Positions 44,218-53,242 are shown, counted from the stretch's first letter. The stretch is 64,000 bases of DNA from an uncultured Kangiella sp. (GCA_947498625.1 CANMKR010000001.1:488090-552089), one strand, 5' to 3'. The notes: a model not told the origin generated them from the sequence alone. Program-made: numbers and translations.

Positions 44218-45606
44218 ATGCAAAATTCATTTAAAATAATAAAGCAAGCCTATCAAGCTTCCCCATTTCCAGATTTTAATGAACGTAAAAGTTGGTTACG
44301 CCAGCTAAAGAAATTAATCATTGAAAATGAAGAGATGATTATAGCGGCCATTGATAAAGATTTTACTGGTAGAGCTACTTTTGAAACTCAAATTGCAGAA
44401 ATTTATCCCTCGGTTAAAGCGATTAAGCATGCTGAGAAGAATTTGTCGACTTGGATGAAGCCAACAAAGCGCAAAGTTAGCATTTGGTTTCAACCGTCAA
44501 AAGCAAAAGTTATTCACCAGCCATTAGGTGTGGCCGGTTTGGTGGTGCCTTGGAATTACCCACTTTATATGTCAGTAGCCCCCTTGGTCTGTGCTTTGGC
44601 CGCGGGTAATCGAAGCATGCTCAAGTTGTCGGAGTTCACTCCAAATTTTAGTGAATTATTTGCCACTTTGGTGGAGAAATATTTTTCTAAGGAAGTGATT
44701 ACTGTAATCAATGGCGGCCCTGAAGTGGGAGCTGAGTTTACGACTTTACCGTTCGATCATATATTATTTACCGGCTCGAATCGGGTGGGCAAAATGGTCA
44801 TGAAGGCGGCGAGTGAAAACTTAACTCCAGTCACGCTTGAATTGGGTGGTAAGTCACCGACCATTATCGATAAGAATTATTCTATCGATGATGCTGCTCA
44901 AAAAATCATGTTTGGTAAGTTATTGAATGCGGGCCAAACTTGTCTAGCTCCTGATTATGTTTTCCTGCCTGAGGGAAAGGAGCAAGATTTTATAGCAGCC
45001 TGCAAAAAAGCTGCGCAAAGGTATCATCCTAATTGGAAAGGCGAAAATTATACCGCTATAAATTCTGATAAGCAGTTTGAAAGACAAGAAGCCTTATTAC
45101 AGGATGCAATTGATAAAGGCGGTGAGATTGTTTATTTGAATAATGATACAACAGAAAAAACGGATGGCCGGAAAATGTCGCCAGCCTTAATTATTCAAAG
45201 TCTTGAATCAATGTTGGTTCGTAAAGAGGAAATTTTTGGACCTTTGTTGCCGGTAGTCACTTACCAAAATCTGGATGAAGTTATTGAATATGTGAATAAT
45301 AATCCTAGGCCATTAGCACTGTATTTCTTTAGTAAAAATAAAGCGAATATCAATAAAATTTTAACTCATACTATTTCGGGTGGTGTGACTCTAAATGATG
45401 TGATTCTTCATGTTAGTCAAGAAACGCTGCCTTTTGGTGGTGTGGGCAATTCCGGTATGGGGCATTATCATGGCTACGATGGCTTTAAAACTTTTTCAAA
45501 AGCGAAAAGTGTTTTCAAACAAAGTGCGTTGGCTGGCACTCGCTTGATGTATCCGCCTTATTCTAACTTTGCAAAATTTCTTTATAAAATTATGCGGGGC
45601 AGTTAA
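44218..45606 (+). CDS. Coniferyl/fatty-type aldehyde dehydrogenase (class 3 ALDH-like)
   Basis: 462 residues. The ALDH motifs are VVPWNYP (Asn), LELGGKSP (Glu base) and NAGQTCLAPDY with the catalytic Cys. The wording and the C-terminal segment (PPYSNFAKFLYKIM) place it with class 3-like and coniferyl aldehyde dehydrogenases, which act on hydrophobic aldehydes. First of three overlapping or abutting genes with a Tat protein and a GMC oxidase. With the FadR-like operator this suggests oxidation of long-chain alcohols and aldehydes. Confidence 0.88.
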   Translation: MQNSFKIIKQAYQASPFPDFNERKSWLRQLKKLIIENEEMIIAAIDKDFTGRATFETQIAEIYPSVKAIKHAEKNLSTWMKPTKRKVSIWFQPSKAKVIHQPLGVAGLVVPWNYPLYMSVAPLVCALAAGNRSMLKLSEFTPNFSELFATLVEKYFSKEVITVINGGPEVGAEFTTLPFDHILFTGSNRVGKMVMKAASENLTPVTLELGGKSPTIIDKNYSIDDAAQKIMFGKLLNAGQTCLAPDYVFLPEGKEQDFIAACKKAAQRYHPNWKGENYTAINSDKQFERQEALLQDAIDKGGEIVYLNNDTTEKTDGRKMSPALIIQSLESMLVRKEEIFGPLLPVVTYQNLDEVIEYVNNNPRPLALYFFSKNKANINKILTHTISGGVTLNDVILHVSQETLPFGGVGNSGMGHYHGYDGFKTFSKAKSVFKQSALAGTRLMYPPYSNFAKFLYKIMRGS

Positions 45607-46172
45607 TGGCTACTCGTCGCCAAATATTAAAAGGTGCGGCAGCTACTAGTTTAGTCGCGGTAACGGGTGTCTCTATTTGGCAATTGTCGCTATCTGAGTC
45701 ACAGCAATTAATTGAGGATGATGCATACGATTATCAGTTCTTAACGCTGGATGACCGTTATGTTTTGTTTGCGATTATTCCGGCGATGTTGGGTCAGGCA
45801 TTAGAAAAATTAGAAGAGAAAGATTTTGCAATGCGCTTAATGCAACAGATCGATCAGGCAATAGACTTTGTGACTCAATCTAGCCAAGACGAATTGCGCC
45901 AACTGTTTGATTTATTGGCTAATCAATTAAGTCGTGCTTACCTCGCCGGCGTTTGGTCCAGTTGGTCTAGAGCAAATGTAGCCGCAGTTTCTGAATTTCT
46001 TAATGATTGGCGAACCAGCTTTATGAATTTATTGCGCTCAGGTTATTTGGGTTTACATCAAATAGTTATGGGGGCTTTTTACGCACAGCCGCAAAGTTGG
46101 AAAGCTATTGATTATCCTGGGCCACCAAAAATGAACTTAACCGATAGTTTTTATGAACAATTCGAGCTCTAG
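45606..46172 (+). CDS. Tat-signal small protein, putative accessory subunit of the GMC oxidoreductase
   Basis: 188 residues. The N-terminus has a twin-arginine motif (TRRQILKG) and a hydrophobic stretch (about 11-28), so it is probably exported folded. The rest is helical (about 45-160) without a recognised catalytic motif. The organisation recalls gluconate/alcohol dehydrogenase subunit III proteins that travel with GMC partners, but I do not recognise the family firmly. It overlaps the aldehyde dehydrogenase stop by one base and ends 3 bases before the GMC gene. Confidence 0.75.
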   Translation: MATRRQILKGAAATSLVAVTGVSIWQLSLSESQQLIEDDAYDYQFLTLDDRYVLFAIIPAMLGQALEKLEEKDFAMRLMQQIDQAIDFVTQSSQDELRQLFDLLANQLSRAYLAGVWSSWSRANVAAVSEFLNDWRTSFMNLLRSGYLGLHQIVMGAFYAQPQSWKAIDYPGPPKMNLTDSFYEQFEL

Positions 46173-46175
46173 CTT

Positions 46176-47723
46176 ATGGATAAACAATCAATAAACGCCA
46201 ATGACTTTAAGCAAGAAGTTATAGAAGCAGATGTGGCTATCATTGGTAGCGGTGCAGGTGGTGGAGTCTCAGCGGAAATTTTGGCGCAAGCTGGCTTTAA
46301 AGTGCTCATTATTGAAGAGGGGCCTTACTTAACTGGTCGCGACTTCAAAATGCAAGAAAGCGACGCCTATCCTATGCTTTACCAAGAATCTGCAGCACGA
46401 AAAACTAAAGATAAAGCGATTAATATCTTACAGGGTAGAAGTGTTGGCGGCTCTACGGTGGTTAATTGGACTACCAGTTTTAGAACACCAGAAAAGACTT
46501 TAGACTTTTGGGGGAATGAATTTTCTTTAAAAGAGCATAGCCATAAAAAAATGGCGCCTTGGTTTGCAAAAATGGAACGGCGTCTAAATATCGAGCCATG
46601 GAAGATTCCTGCCAATACAAATAATAAAGTATTGCAAAATGGTGCTAAAAAACTAGGCTGGCATTCAGAAACTATTTCAAGAAATGTGAAAGGCTGCGCT
46701 AACTTAGGTTATTGCGGAATGGGTTGCCCGCTAAATGCGAAGCAGTCAATGATGGTAACTACCATACCTGCAGCCAAGAAATTAGGTGCTAAGGTTTTGT
46801 ATCAAGCAAAAGTGGAAAAGCTTTTAATTGATAAGAATAAAGTTACCGGTTGTGAAGTAATCCCGGTTGGACTTAATTCAAAAGCTAGCTCGAATCAGAA
46901 AATTAAAGTGCGTGCTAAACATACCATTTTAAGCGCCGGCTCTATCGGCTCACCTGCGATATTATTACGCTCAAAAGTCCCCGACCCTTATCAACGAGTA
47001 GGCAAACGAACTTTTTTGCATCCAGTGGTAGTTTCTGCAGCTTTAATGACTGACAAGGTCAATGGTTATGCAGGAGCACCCCAATCAATTTATTCGGATG
47101 AATTCTTATGGCCTAAAGACGATTCTATGGGTTTTAAAATAGAAGCGGCGCCACTGCATCCTTCATTAGTTTCCACTGTGCTGAGCCAGTTTGGTAATGA
47201 GCATTTTAAGTTATTTGAAAAATTCCCTTACCAGCAAGGTACCTTGGCTTTGTTAAGAGATGGCTTCTCTAACAATAGTGAAGGTGGTGAAGTTGCTTTG
47301 GATAAATATGGTTATCCTAAATTGGATTATCAATTAAACGATTACCTTTGGAATGCCGCACGCAAAGCTTTTTTAACCATGGCAGAGTTACAATTTGCCG
47401 CTGGAGCTAAAGAAGTTATTCCTACTCACTTAGACGCTAAGCCCTACAAAAGCTGGCAGTCGGCGAAAAAAGCCATTCAAGAGCTACCTATGCAGAAGTT
47501 GAAGACGCTAGTTTTTAGCGCCCATGTCATGGGGGGAAATAGCATGGGTGCCGATGAAAAAATCTCGGTTGTCGATGCAGAGGGTAAGTTCCGCCATTTA
47601 GAGGGGCTACATATTTTTGACGGCTCGATTTTTCCAACCAGTATCGGTGCCAACCCCCAATTATCGATTTATGGATTAGTGGCAAAACTGGCAACGAATT
47701 TATCTGAACAGTTGCAAGTATAA
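46176..47723 (+). CDS. GMC-family FAD-dependent alcohol oxidoreductase
   Basis: 515 residues. The FAD motif IIGSGAGGGVSAEIL is at about 22-36, QGRSVGGSTVVNWT follows, and the catalytic region has SAHVMGG near the C-terminus with GANPQLSIYG. A CxxxGYCGMGCPLNAK cysteine cluster after NVKG is seen in long-chain alcohol oxidase relatives. It has no signal peptide, so export would depend on the Tat-bearing partner encoded just upstream. The likely reaction is alcohol to aldehyde, with the aldehyde passed to the operon's dehydrogenase. Confidence 0.88.
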   Translation: MDKQSINANDFKQEVIEADVAIIGSGAGGGVSAEILAQAGFKVLIIEEGPYLTGRDFKMQESDAYPMLYQESAARKTKDKAINILQGRSVGGSTVVNWTTSFRTPEKTLDFWGNEFSLKEHSHKKMAPWFAKMERRLNIEPWKIPANTNNKVLQNGAKKLGWHSETISRNVKGCANLGYCGMGCPLNAKQSMMVTTIPAAKKLGAKVLYQAKVEKLLIDKNKVTGCEVIPVGLNSKASSNQKIKVRAKHTILSAGSIGSPAILLRSKVPDPYQRVGKRTFLHPVVVSAALMTDKVNGYAGAPQSIYSDEFLWPKDDSMGFKIEAAPLHPSLVSTVLSQFGNEHFKLFEKFPYQQGTLALLRDGFSNNSEGGEVALDKYGYPKLDYQLNDYLWNAARKAFLTMAELQFAAGAKEVIPTHLDAKPYKSWQSAKKAIQELPMQKLKTLVFSAHVMGGNSMGADEKISVVDAEGKFRHLEGLHIFDGSIFPTSIGANPQLSIYGLVAKLATNLSEQLQV

Positions 47724-47728
47724 AGCCA

Positions 47729-47758
47729 TTGGTCAAAATATTAGAATTTCAGTAAAAT
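47729..47758 (+). promoter_or_regulatory. Candidate coaD promoter
   Basis: TTGGTC (47729-47734), 18-base spacer, TAAAAT (47753-47758), about 30 bases before the coaD start. Confidence 0.45.
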
Positions 47759-47782
47759 AGCAGTTCATTAAAAAACATCTGA

Positions 47783-48271
<489 letters not shown>

Positions 48272-48351
48272 ACTATAAGCGCTCGAATTTTAGGAATAAA
48301 TCGGCGATAATGATTAAGTTACAATATTGAATATTAAAAAGAGAAGTTTGA

Positions 48352-48621
<270 letters not shown>

Positions 48622-48638
48622 CTTTAAGTATAAATATT

Positions 48639-48660
48639 AAGCGGCGAGGCCGCTTTTTTT
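48639..48660 (+). terminator. Terminator after yfhL
   Basis: Stem AAGCGGC (48639-48645) with GCCGCTT (48649-48655), loop GAG, then a run of T. Confidence 0.88.
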
Positions 48661-48684
48661 ATATCAAAAAATAATGCGTTCACT

Positions 48685-49437
48685 ATGAAATTAATAGATT
48701 GGTTAAGACAAGAAGAGTTTAGTTTAACTCTGTCCTCAGGTTTTTTTGGTTTCTTTGCCCATACTGGTATCTTGACCGTTTTGGAAGAAGAGAAGCTAAT
48801 GCCAAAGCGGGTTATGGGTGCTAGCTCAGGGGCTTTGGCTGGAGCCTGTTGGGCTGCTGGTATTAATTCAATCGAATTGAGAAATATCTTATTTGATTTA
48901 AAACGACAAGACTTTTGGGACCCTGGATTTGGCTTAGGCTTATTGAAAGGTCAAAAGTTCAGAGATAAATTAACGGAAATTCTTCCAGTTGAAACCTTTG
49001 AAGAGTGTCAAATACCTTTAGCACTATCAGCTTACGATATGCGCTCGAAGCAAACTCTCTCTTTAAATTCAGGAGCATTGATTCCAGCGATATATGCTTC
49101 TTGTGCTATTCCTTTAATGTTTCAACCGATAGAAATTGATGGTTATAAATTCTTAGATGGCGGCTTAAAAGATCGAGCTGCATTGGTTTCTGCAGAAAAA
49201 GGTGAAAGGATCTTTTTTCATCATATTGCTTCGAAATCTTCTTGGCGTAAAAAAGATGATCCTTCAATTCAAGTTCCTAAAAGGGAAAATCTAGCATCTT
49301 TGGCTATATATGACTTACCGCGCTCAGGTCCAACTAAACTGGATGTGGGGCAAGAAGCCTACCAACGCGTTTATTTTGCTATGCGCAGAGCTTTGAATAT
49401 GGAGTTGCTGGATAATAATATTTTTATCGCAGGCTAA
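48685..49437 (+). CDS. Patatin-like phospholipase
   Basis: 250 residues. The oxyanion segment is SGFFGFFAHTG (18-28, the GGGxxG region in altered form), the nucleophile elbow is GASSG with Ser47 (45-49), and the catalytic Asp is in LDGGLKDRAA. Patatins cleave lipid acyl chains by a Ser-Asp dyad. No signal peptide is seen, so it is probably cytosolic. The start has no clear ribosome site. Confidence 0.88.
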   Translation: MKLIDWLRQEEFSLTLSSGFFGFFAHTGILTVLEEEKLMPKRVMGASSGALAGACWAAGINSIELRNILFDLKRQDFWDPGFGLGLLKGQKFRDKLTEILPVETFEECQIPLALSAYDMRSKQTLSLNSGALIPAIYASCAIPLMFQPIEIDGYKFLDGGLKDRAALVSAEKGERIFFHHIASKSSWRKKDDPSIQVPKRENLASLAIYDLPRSGPTKLDVGQEAYQRVYFAMRRALNMELLDNNIFIAG

Positions 49438-49472
49438 CTGATAGAAGATATGGCATAACACATTGAAAGTGA

Positions 49473-50312
49473 TTAAAGCAGATAGATACCGTCGCTTTCA
49501 ATCCGAATTTTTCTTTCTTTATATAAAAGCCCAATAGTTCTTTTGAATACAGCTTTGCTGACCTGAAAACTACGATAAATATCTTCAGGCGCACTTTTAT
49601 CGTTTAAAGATAAAAAGCCATTGTTGTCTTCAAGCTCTGATAAAATATCTGAAGCCAGCTTATCCTTCGCCTGAATTGCCCCTTTGTTTAAAGATAAATT
49701 GATTTTGCCATCATTTCTGACTTCACGAATATAAGTCTTCAGCTCGGTCCCTACTTTTAAATGCTTAACAGTTTGGTCTTTAAATAGCATGGCTGAGTGA
49801 CTGTGATTGATGATGCACAAATAGCCTAAATCAGTTTTACGTCGCACCATAGCCTTTACTTCTTGTCCTTTAGAAAAACTAGCAGGCGACTTATCCAGAT
49901 GTTTATCAAGCTTAGTAGTGGCGACCAAACGTTGACTGGCATTATCTATGTACAAATAAACTAAGTAAGAACGCCCTGGCTGAAGTGGCTGAAATTGTTG
50001 CCCAAATGGCACTAATAAATCTTTCGGTAAGCCCCAGTCAAGAAAGGCACCAATACGATTGACCTCAACGCATTGTAAAAAAGCAAACTGTCCCACTTGC
50101 GCAAACGGGTTTTCAGTCGTAGCAGTAGGGCGATCTTCCGAATCAAGGTAGACAAATACATCGAGCCAATCTTCCTCAAGCATGGATTTTTCAACATAAC
50201 GATTAGGTAATAGCACTTTATCTTGAATAGAAAAGCCAAGATCAAGTCCGTACTCGTTTGAGCTTAATACTTGTAAACGATTATATTTACCTAACTGAAT
50301 TGATTGGCTCAT
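49473..50312 (-). CDS. CvfB-family S1-domain RNA-binding protein
   Basis: 279 residues. Repeated S1-like modules are visible (GAFLDWGLPKDLLVPFGQQ at about 90-110, and KAMVRRKTDLGYLCI near 155-170). A C-terminal winged-helix segment (about 225-279) ends in RKIRIESDGIYLL. This is the CvfB/YitL architecture; the Staphylococcus protein influences virulence gene expression through RNA binding. It overlaps the DUF3301 gene by 4 bases. Confidence 0.88.
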   Translation of the reverse strand: MSQSIQLGKYNRLQVLSSNEYGLDLGFSIQDKVLLPNRYVEKSMLEEDWLDVFVYLDSEDRPTATTENPFAQVGQFAFLQCVEVNRIGAFLDWGLPKDLLVPFGQQFQPLQPGRSYLVYLYIDNASQRLVATTKLDKHLDKSPASFSKGQEVKAMVRRKTDLGYLCIINHSHSAMLFKDQTVKHLKVGTELKTYIREVRNDGKINLSLNKGAIQAKDKLASDILSELEDNNGFLSLNDKSAPEDIYRSFQVSKAVFKRTIGLLYKERKIRIESDGIYLL

Positions 50313-50617
50313 AGCTCTTCGGTTGACTCCATTTCCACAATAATGGGATGCTTGCCTTGCATAATGATATGCCCAATATACCGCTTAGAGCCAGTAGTCG
50401 CGAATTCAAATTGATAACGCTTCAAAAAACGTAGTTGGTTTTCAGGATTTCTGCCAAAGTAAATTTTTTTCAAAGAGACATAGCCGTCAAGGTTTTGCAC
50501 ATTCGACTCTTTACAGGCGTTAATCGCGGCACGATGAGCTGCTTCGCGAATTCTCGAATTATAAAAATAAAATCCTACAGCTAAAGCTGCGGCCAGAATA
50601 ATGAGTAATTGATCCAT
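50309..50617 (-). CDS. DUF3301 small membrane-anchored protein
   Basis: 102 residues. One N-terminal transmembrane helix (3-20), then a soluble region with ACKESNVQNLDGYVSLKKI and a FRYQF-like beta segment (LRFLKRYQFEFATTGSKRYIG). This matches DUF3301. Function unknown. Its last 4 bases overlap the CvfB-family gene, so the two are coupled. Confidence 0.82.
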   Translation of the reverse strand: MDQLLIILAAALAVGFYFYNSRIREAAHRAAINACKESNVQNLDGYVSLKKIYFGRNPENQLRFLKRYQFEFATTGSKRYIGHIIMQGKHPIIVEMESTEEL

Positions 50618-50644
50618 AAAATAAGTACTTATTAGCGAGAATCA

Positions 50645-50671
50645 AAAAAGGCGGCTTGAAGCCGCCTTTTT
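50645..50671. terminator. Terminator after the first exbD
   Basis: Stem AAAAAGGCGGC (50645-50655) with GCCGCCTTTTT (50661-50671), loop TTGAA. It closes the minus-strand exbD unit ahead of the DUF3301 gene. Confidence 0.85.
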
Positions 50672-50684
50672 ATATAATACCAAT

Positions 50685-51101
50685 TTAGTTGGTCATTCGA
50701 GCAACTGTAATTTTTGATTCAGCAACTCCAGCAGCGCGTGCTTGGTCAACTGCAGATAATAATGAATTGTTTAGCGCATCGTTGTGAACGCGAATCAAAA
50801 CTGGAGAGCGAGGGTCTTCAGCTAACTTTGACTCAATGTTCGCGCCAATTCTTTCAGAATCAATGATACGGTCATCCATACTAATTTGATTTTCATGATT
50901 AATAGTAATGGTAACCACTTTTGGTGGGTCTTCAGTTTTTTCTTGATTCGGAGGCGTGTTACTTGGACGCTTTAAGCCAATACCTTCTTCTTTAATAAAA
51001 GAGGTAGTTACGATGAAGAAAATCAACATGATAAATACGATGTCTAGCATCGGCGTCATATCAATATTAGTATCTTCGTCTTCTCTATGTCTTCTTCTCA
51101 T
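50685..51101 (-). CDS. exbD: ExbD/TolR-family biopolymer transport protein (copy 1)
   Basis: 138 residues. A short charged N-terminus ends in the TM with the key Asp (IDMTPMLDIVFIMLIFFIVTTSF, about 14-36), followed by a periplasmic domain. ExbD couples the proton motive force with ExbB to drive TonB, or a TolR/MotB-like process. The next upstream gene on this strand is a second ExbD gene about 200 bases away. No exbB/tolQ gene is in the window. Confidence 0.92.
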   Translation of the reverse strand: MRRRHREDEDTNIDMTPMLDIVFIMLIFFIVTTSFIKEEGIGLKRPSNTPPNQEKTEDPPKVVTITINHENQISMDDRIIDSERIGANIESKLAEDPRSPVLIRVHNDALNNSLLSAVDQARAAGVAESKITVARMTN

Positions 51102-51217
51102 TTTATTTCCTAGCGCTTACGACATTTGCATCATTCAAATGCCTAAATTCGTTCATCGATACATTGTAGCCGAGACATTAAAGGTGATCTAGCGAAAAAA
51201 GTCCAGTTTTCAAGAGT

Positions 51218-51305
51218 TTTTAAGTGGGGTCAGAGTTACTTTTTAGTGTTGTCGATTGCGAAACTTATTGATTAATGTAAAAAGTAACTCTGACCCCACT
51301 TAAAA
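51218..51305. repeat. Perfect 28-bp inverted repeat between the exbD genes
   Basis: Arms TTTTAAGTGGGG...TTTTTA (51218-51245) and the exact complement (51278-51305) with a 32-base spacer. The right arm stops two bases before the end of the second exbD. The core GTGGGGTCAGAG recurs, in my recollection, in many proteobacterial genomes near REP-associated Y1 transposases. It would form a stable hairpin in either transcript. Confidence 0.8.
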
Positions 51306-51307
51306 TC

Positions 51308-51721
51308 TTACCAGCGGCTGACTGTAGGGCGACTAATACCAACAGATTTCGCCTGATCGACTGCGGTTAATAGAGCTTGGTTAGAGGCATCATTATGAAT
51401 TTTAATAATTAAGCCAGAACGTGGGTCATCGGCTAGTTTTGCCTGCAAGTTAGCGCTAACAGACTCGGCATCAATAATACGATTATCCATAGTCACAATA
51501 TCCTCAGCGTTTATAGACAGCAGCATTGGCTTGGGACAATTTTCTAGACAAGGATTAGGGCTTGTACTTGGACGATTTAATTGTAATCCGTTTTCCTTGG
51601 TAAAGCTGGTGGTGACAATAAAGAAAATGAGCAGGATAAAGACAATATCCAACATGGGTGTCATATCAACGTTCTTTTCACTAGAGTCATCTTGGCGGCG
51701 ACGTAAGAATTTACTTAGCAT
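51308..51721 (-). CDS. exbD: ExbD/TolR-family biopolymer transport protein (copy 2)
   Basis: 137 residues, clearly paralogous to the copy at 50685-51101: the same VDMTPMLDIVFILLIFFIVTTSF anchor with the proton-path Asp, and the same HNDA...AVDQA C-terminal frame. The periplasmic part differs more and has a CLENCPK Cys pair not found in copy 1. The end reads TVSRW instead of a longer tail, so the inverted repeat may have replaced its last codons. Tandem ExbDs usually follow exbB in gammaproteobacterial TonB systems; here no exbB precedes them. Confidence 0.9.
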   Translation of the reverse strand: MLSKFLRRRQDDSSEKNVDMTPMLDIVFILLIFFIVTTSFTKENGLQLNRPSTSPNPCLENCPKPMLLSINAEDIVTMDNRIIDAESVSANLQAKLADDPRSGLIIKIHNDASNQALLTAVDQAKSVGISRPTVSRW

Positions 51722-51843
51722 GGCGTTCTCCTTCTTCTGTGAATGTCACTTTCAGATTAACAGCTCGTAACTGGTCTGTCCAGGTAGTGGGGAGGCTACT
51801 CCTATCATTAACAATGACTCGTTCTTCCTAGTTCATTAAAAGG

Positions 51844-51917
51844 TCATTCCCATGAAAATGGGAATCTTGTGGAGGGTGGGCATTGTGTCGTTTGATTCCC
51901 GCATGCGCGGGAATGAC
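51844..51917. repeat. Head-to-head pair of REP-like palindromes
   Basis: ATTCCCAT-GAAA-ATGGGAAT (51846-51865) and ATTCCCGC-ATGC-GCGGGAAT (51895-51914), flanked by TCA and TGA in opposite order, so the two units face each other. This is the common TCATTCCCGC/GCGGGAATGA repeat family. It lies between mutM and copy 2 of exbD. Confidence 0.75.
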
Positions 51918-51933
51918 GATAATAAATGAAAAA

Positions 51934-52743
51934 CTATCTTTGACAATTGCCACAATAATAACTGGCTCTCTGACCAATAACTTTACGCTTGATGGTGGAG
52001 TCGCATTTAAAGCACTCTTCGCCATCACGGCCATAAACATTAAGTTGTTGCGCAAAATATCCAGGACTACCATCGGTTTGGGCGAAATCCTTTAGAGTAG
52101 TTCCACCTTCTTTAATGGCTTTAGCTAGCACTTTTTTAATGGCTTCGACTAATTTAACTAAACGAGCCTTGCTAATTTTATTGGCAATGGCGGTTGGCTT
52201 TATGCCTGATAAGAATAGCGCTTCGGAAGCGTAGATATTACCAACTCCCACCACTACTTGATTGGTCATAATAGCGTTTTTAATGGCGCCTTTTCGTTTA
52301 GACAAAGATTGTTGCAGGTAGTCGGTATTAAAGTCATCGGTTAATGGTTCTGGACCAAGGTTATCTAATAATTCTAATGACTCGTCTTTGGCTTGCCATA
52401 AAACCGCGCCAAAGCGACGCGGGTCGTTAAAGCGTAATGCTTTGCCGTTAGCGAAAATCACTTCGAAGTGATCGTGCTTTTGTATTGGTTCTTTAGCCGA
52501 AACTATCCGCATAGCGCCAGACATGCCTAAGTGCATCACCACAGTACCATGCTTAAAATGCCACAACAGATATTTAGCGCGGCGCTCTAATCCTGTGCTT
52601 TTTAAGCCTTCGATTGACTTAGTTTCTTGCGCAATAGGCCAACGCAAAGTCTTAAAGTGAATACTCACCGTTTTAACTTTGGAGTTAAGAATATAAGGTT
52701 CTAGACCTTTTTTAGTGGTTTCTACTTCGGGTAATTCAGGCAT
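51934..52743 (-). CDS. mutM: Formamidopyrimidine-DNA glycosylase
   Basis: 269 residues. The catalytic N-terminal PELPEVETTKKGL (after Met removal, Pro2 and Glu3) is intact. A C-terminal zinc finger has CFKCDSTI and YYCGNCQR (two CxxC). It removes 8-oxoguanine and related lesions and cuts the backbone. It lies in the conserved mutM-rpmG-rpmB-radC order, but a small lipoprotein gene separates it from rpmG. Confidence 0.97.
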   Translation of the reverse strand: MPELPEVETTKKGLEPYILNSKVKTVSIHFKTLRWPIAQETKSIEGLKSTGLERRAKYLLWHFKHGTVVMHLGMSGAMRIVSAKEPIQKHDHFEVIFANGKALRFNDPRRFGAVLWQAKDESLELLDNLGPEPLTDDFNTDYLQQSLSKRKGAIKNAIMTNQVVVGVGNIYASEALFLSGIKPTAIANKISKARLVKLVEAIKKVLAKAIKEGGTTLKDFAQTDGSPGYFAQQLNVYGRDGEECFKCDSTIKRKVIGQRASYYCGNCQR

Positions 52744-52769
52744 GGTTGGGTCATGATTGTCTTATTATT

Positions 52770-53096
52770 TTAGGAGGTTATAGTGATTACATATGGCTTC
52801 AAGACCCACCCCTTATGTTCCATACAATTCTTGATTTGTTCTATTGCTTTAATCAAAGCAACCTTTCTTAAGGTATTTTTTGTCTCAAGCGAATTTATAC
52901 AGTTAGATAGGTCGTTGTTAGTATCTGAGTTATACCACTTATGTTTTTCAATCGAGAAAAACTGAAAGGACTCGTAAATTGCAGGATTAATGCTGGATGG
53001 TTCTGAAATAGCTTCACCCGCTTTTCTATAAATAGATGAGCAGCTACTTATAGTTAGTAGAATTATCAAAAAAATAAGAAGTTTTAGAGTATTCAT
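52770..53096 (-). CDS. Small predicted lipoprotein of unknown function
   Basis: 108 residues from the ATG at 53096; 11 further in-frame codons reach back to 53129 but weaken the signal peptide. The signal NTLKLLIFLIILLTISSC ends in a lipobox-like ISSC. The mature part is small and polar with two further Cys (in LSNCIN and IKNCMEHKGW). The base composition looks more A+T-rich than its neighbours. I do not recognise the family. It interrupts the usual mutM-rpmG adjacency. Confidence 0.6.
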   Translation of the reverse strand: MNTLKLLIFLIILLTISSCSSIYRKAGEAISEPSSINPAIYESFQFFSIEKHKWYNSDTNNDLSNCINSLETKNTLRKVALIKAIEQIKNCMEHKGWVLKPYVITITS

Positions 53097-53167
53097 TTGT
53101 AGATAAGTACCATGTGTTAAGTACATCATAACTAACTTACAATTTAATTTGAATGTTAATATCCAAT

Positions 53168-53198
53168 AAAAAAGCCCAGCAAATGCTGGGCTTTTTTT
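53168..53198. terminator. Terminator after rpmG
   Basis: Stem AAAAGCCCAGC with GCTGGGCTTTT around loop AAAT, with A- and T-runs on both flanks, so it can serve both directions. It ends the minus-strand rpmB-rpmG transcript. Confidence 0.87.
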
Positions 53199-53242
53199 AT
53201 CTACTTTGGAGGCAGTAGTAATTTAAGGTTTGAACCAGATAA

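Noticed and set aside
51308-51721. Second exbD as a pseudogene
   Set aside because: The frame is intact with all anchor residues; only the extreme C-terminus is shorter or altered near the inverted repeat.
53099-53129. Upstream start for the small lipoprotein
   Set aside because: The extension places polar residues before the signal peptide; the ATG at 53096 gives a proper lipoprotein signal.
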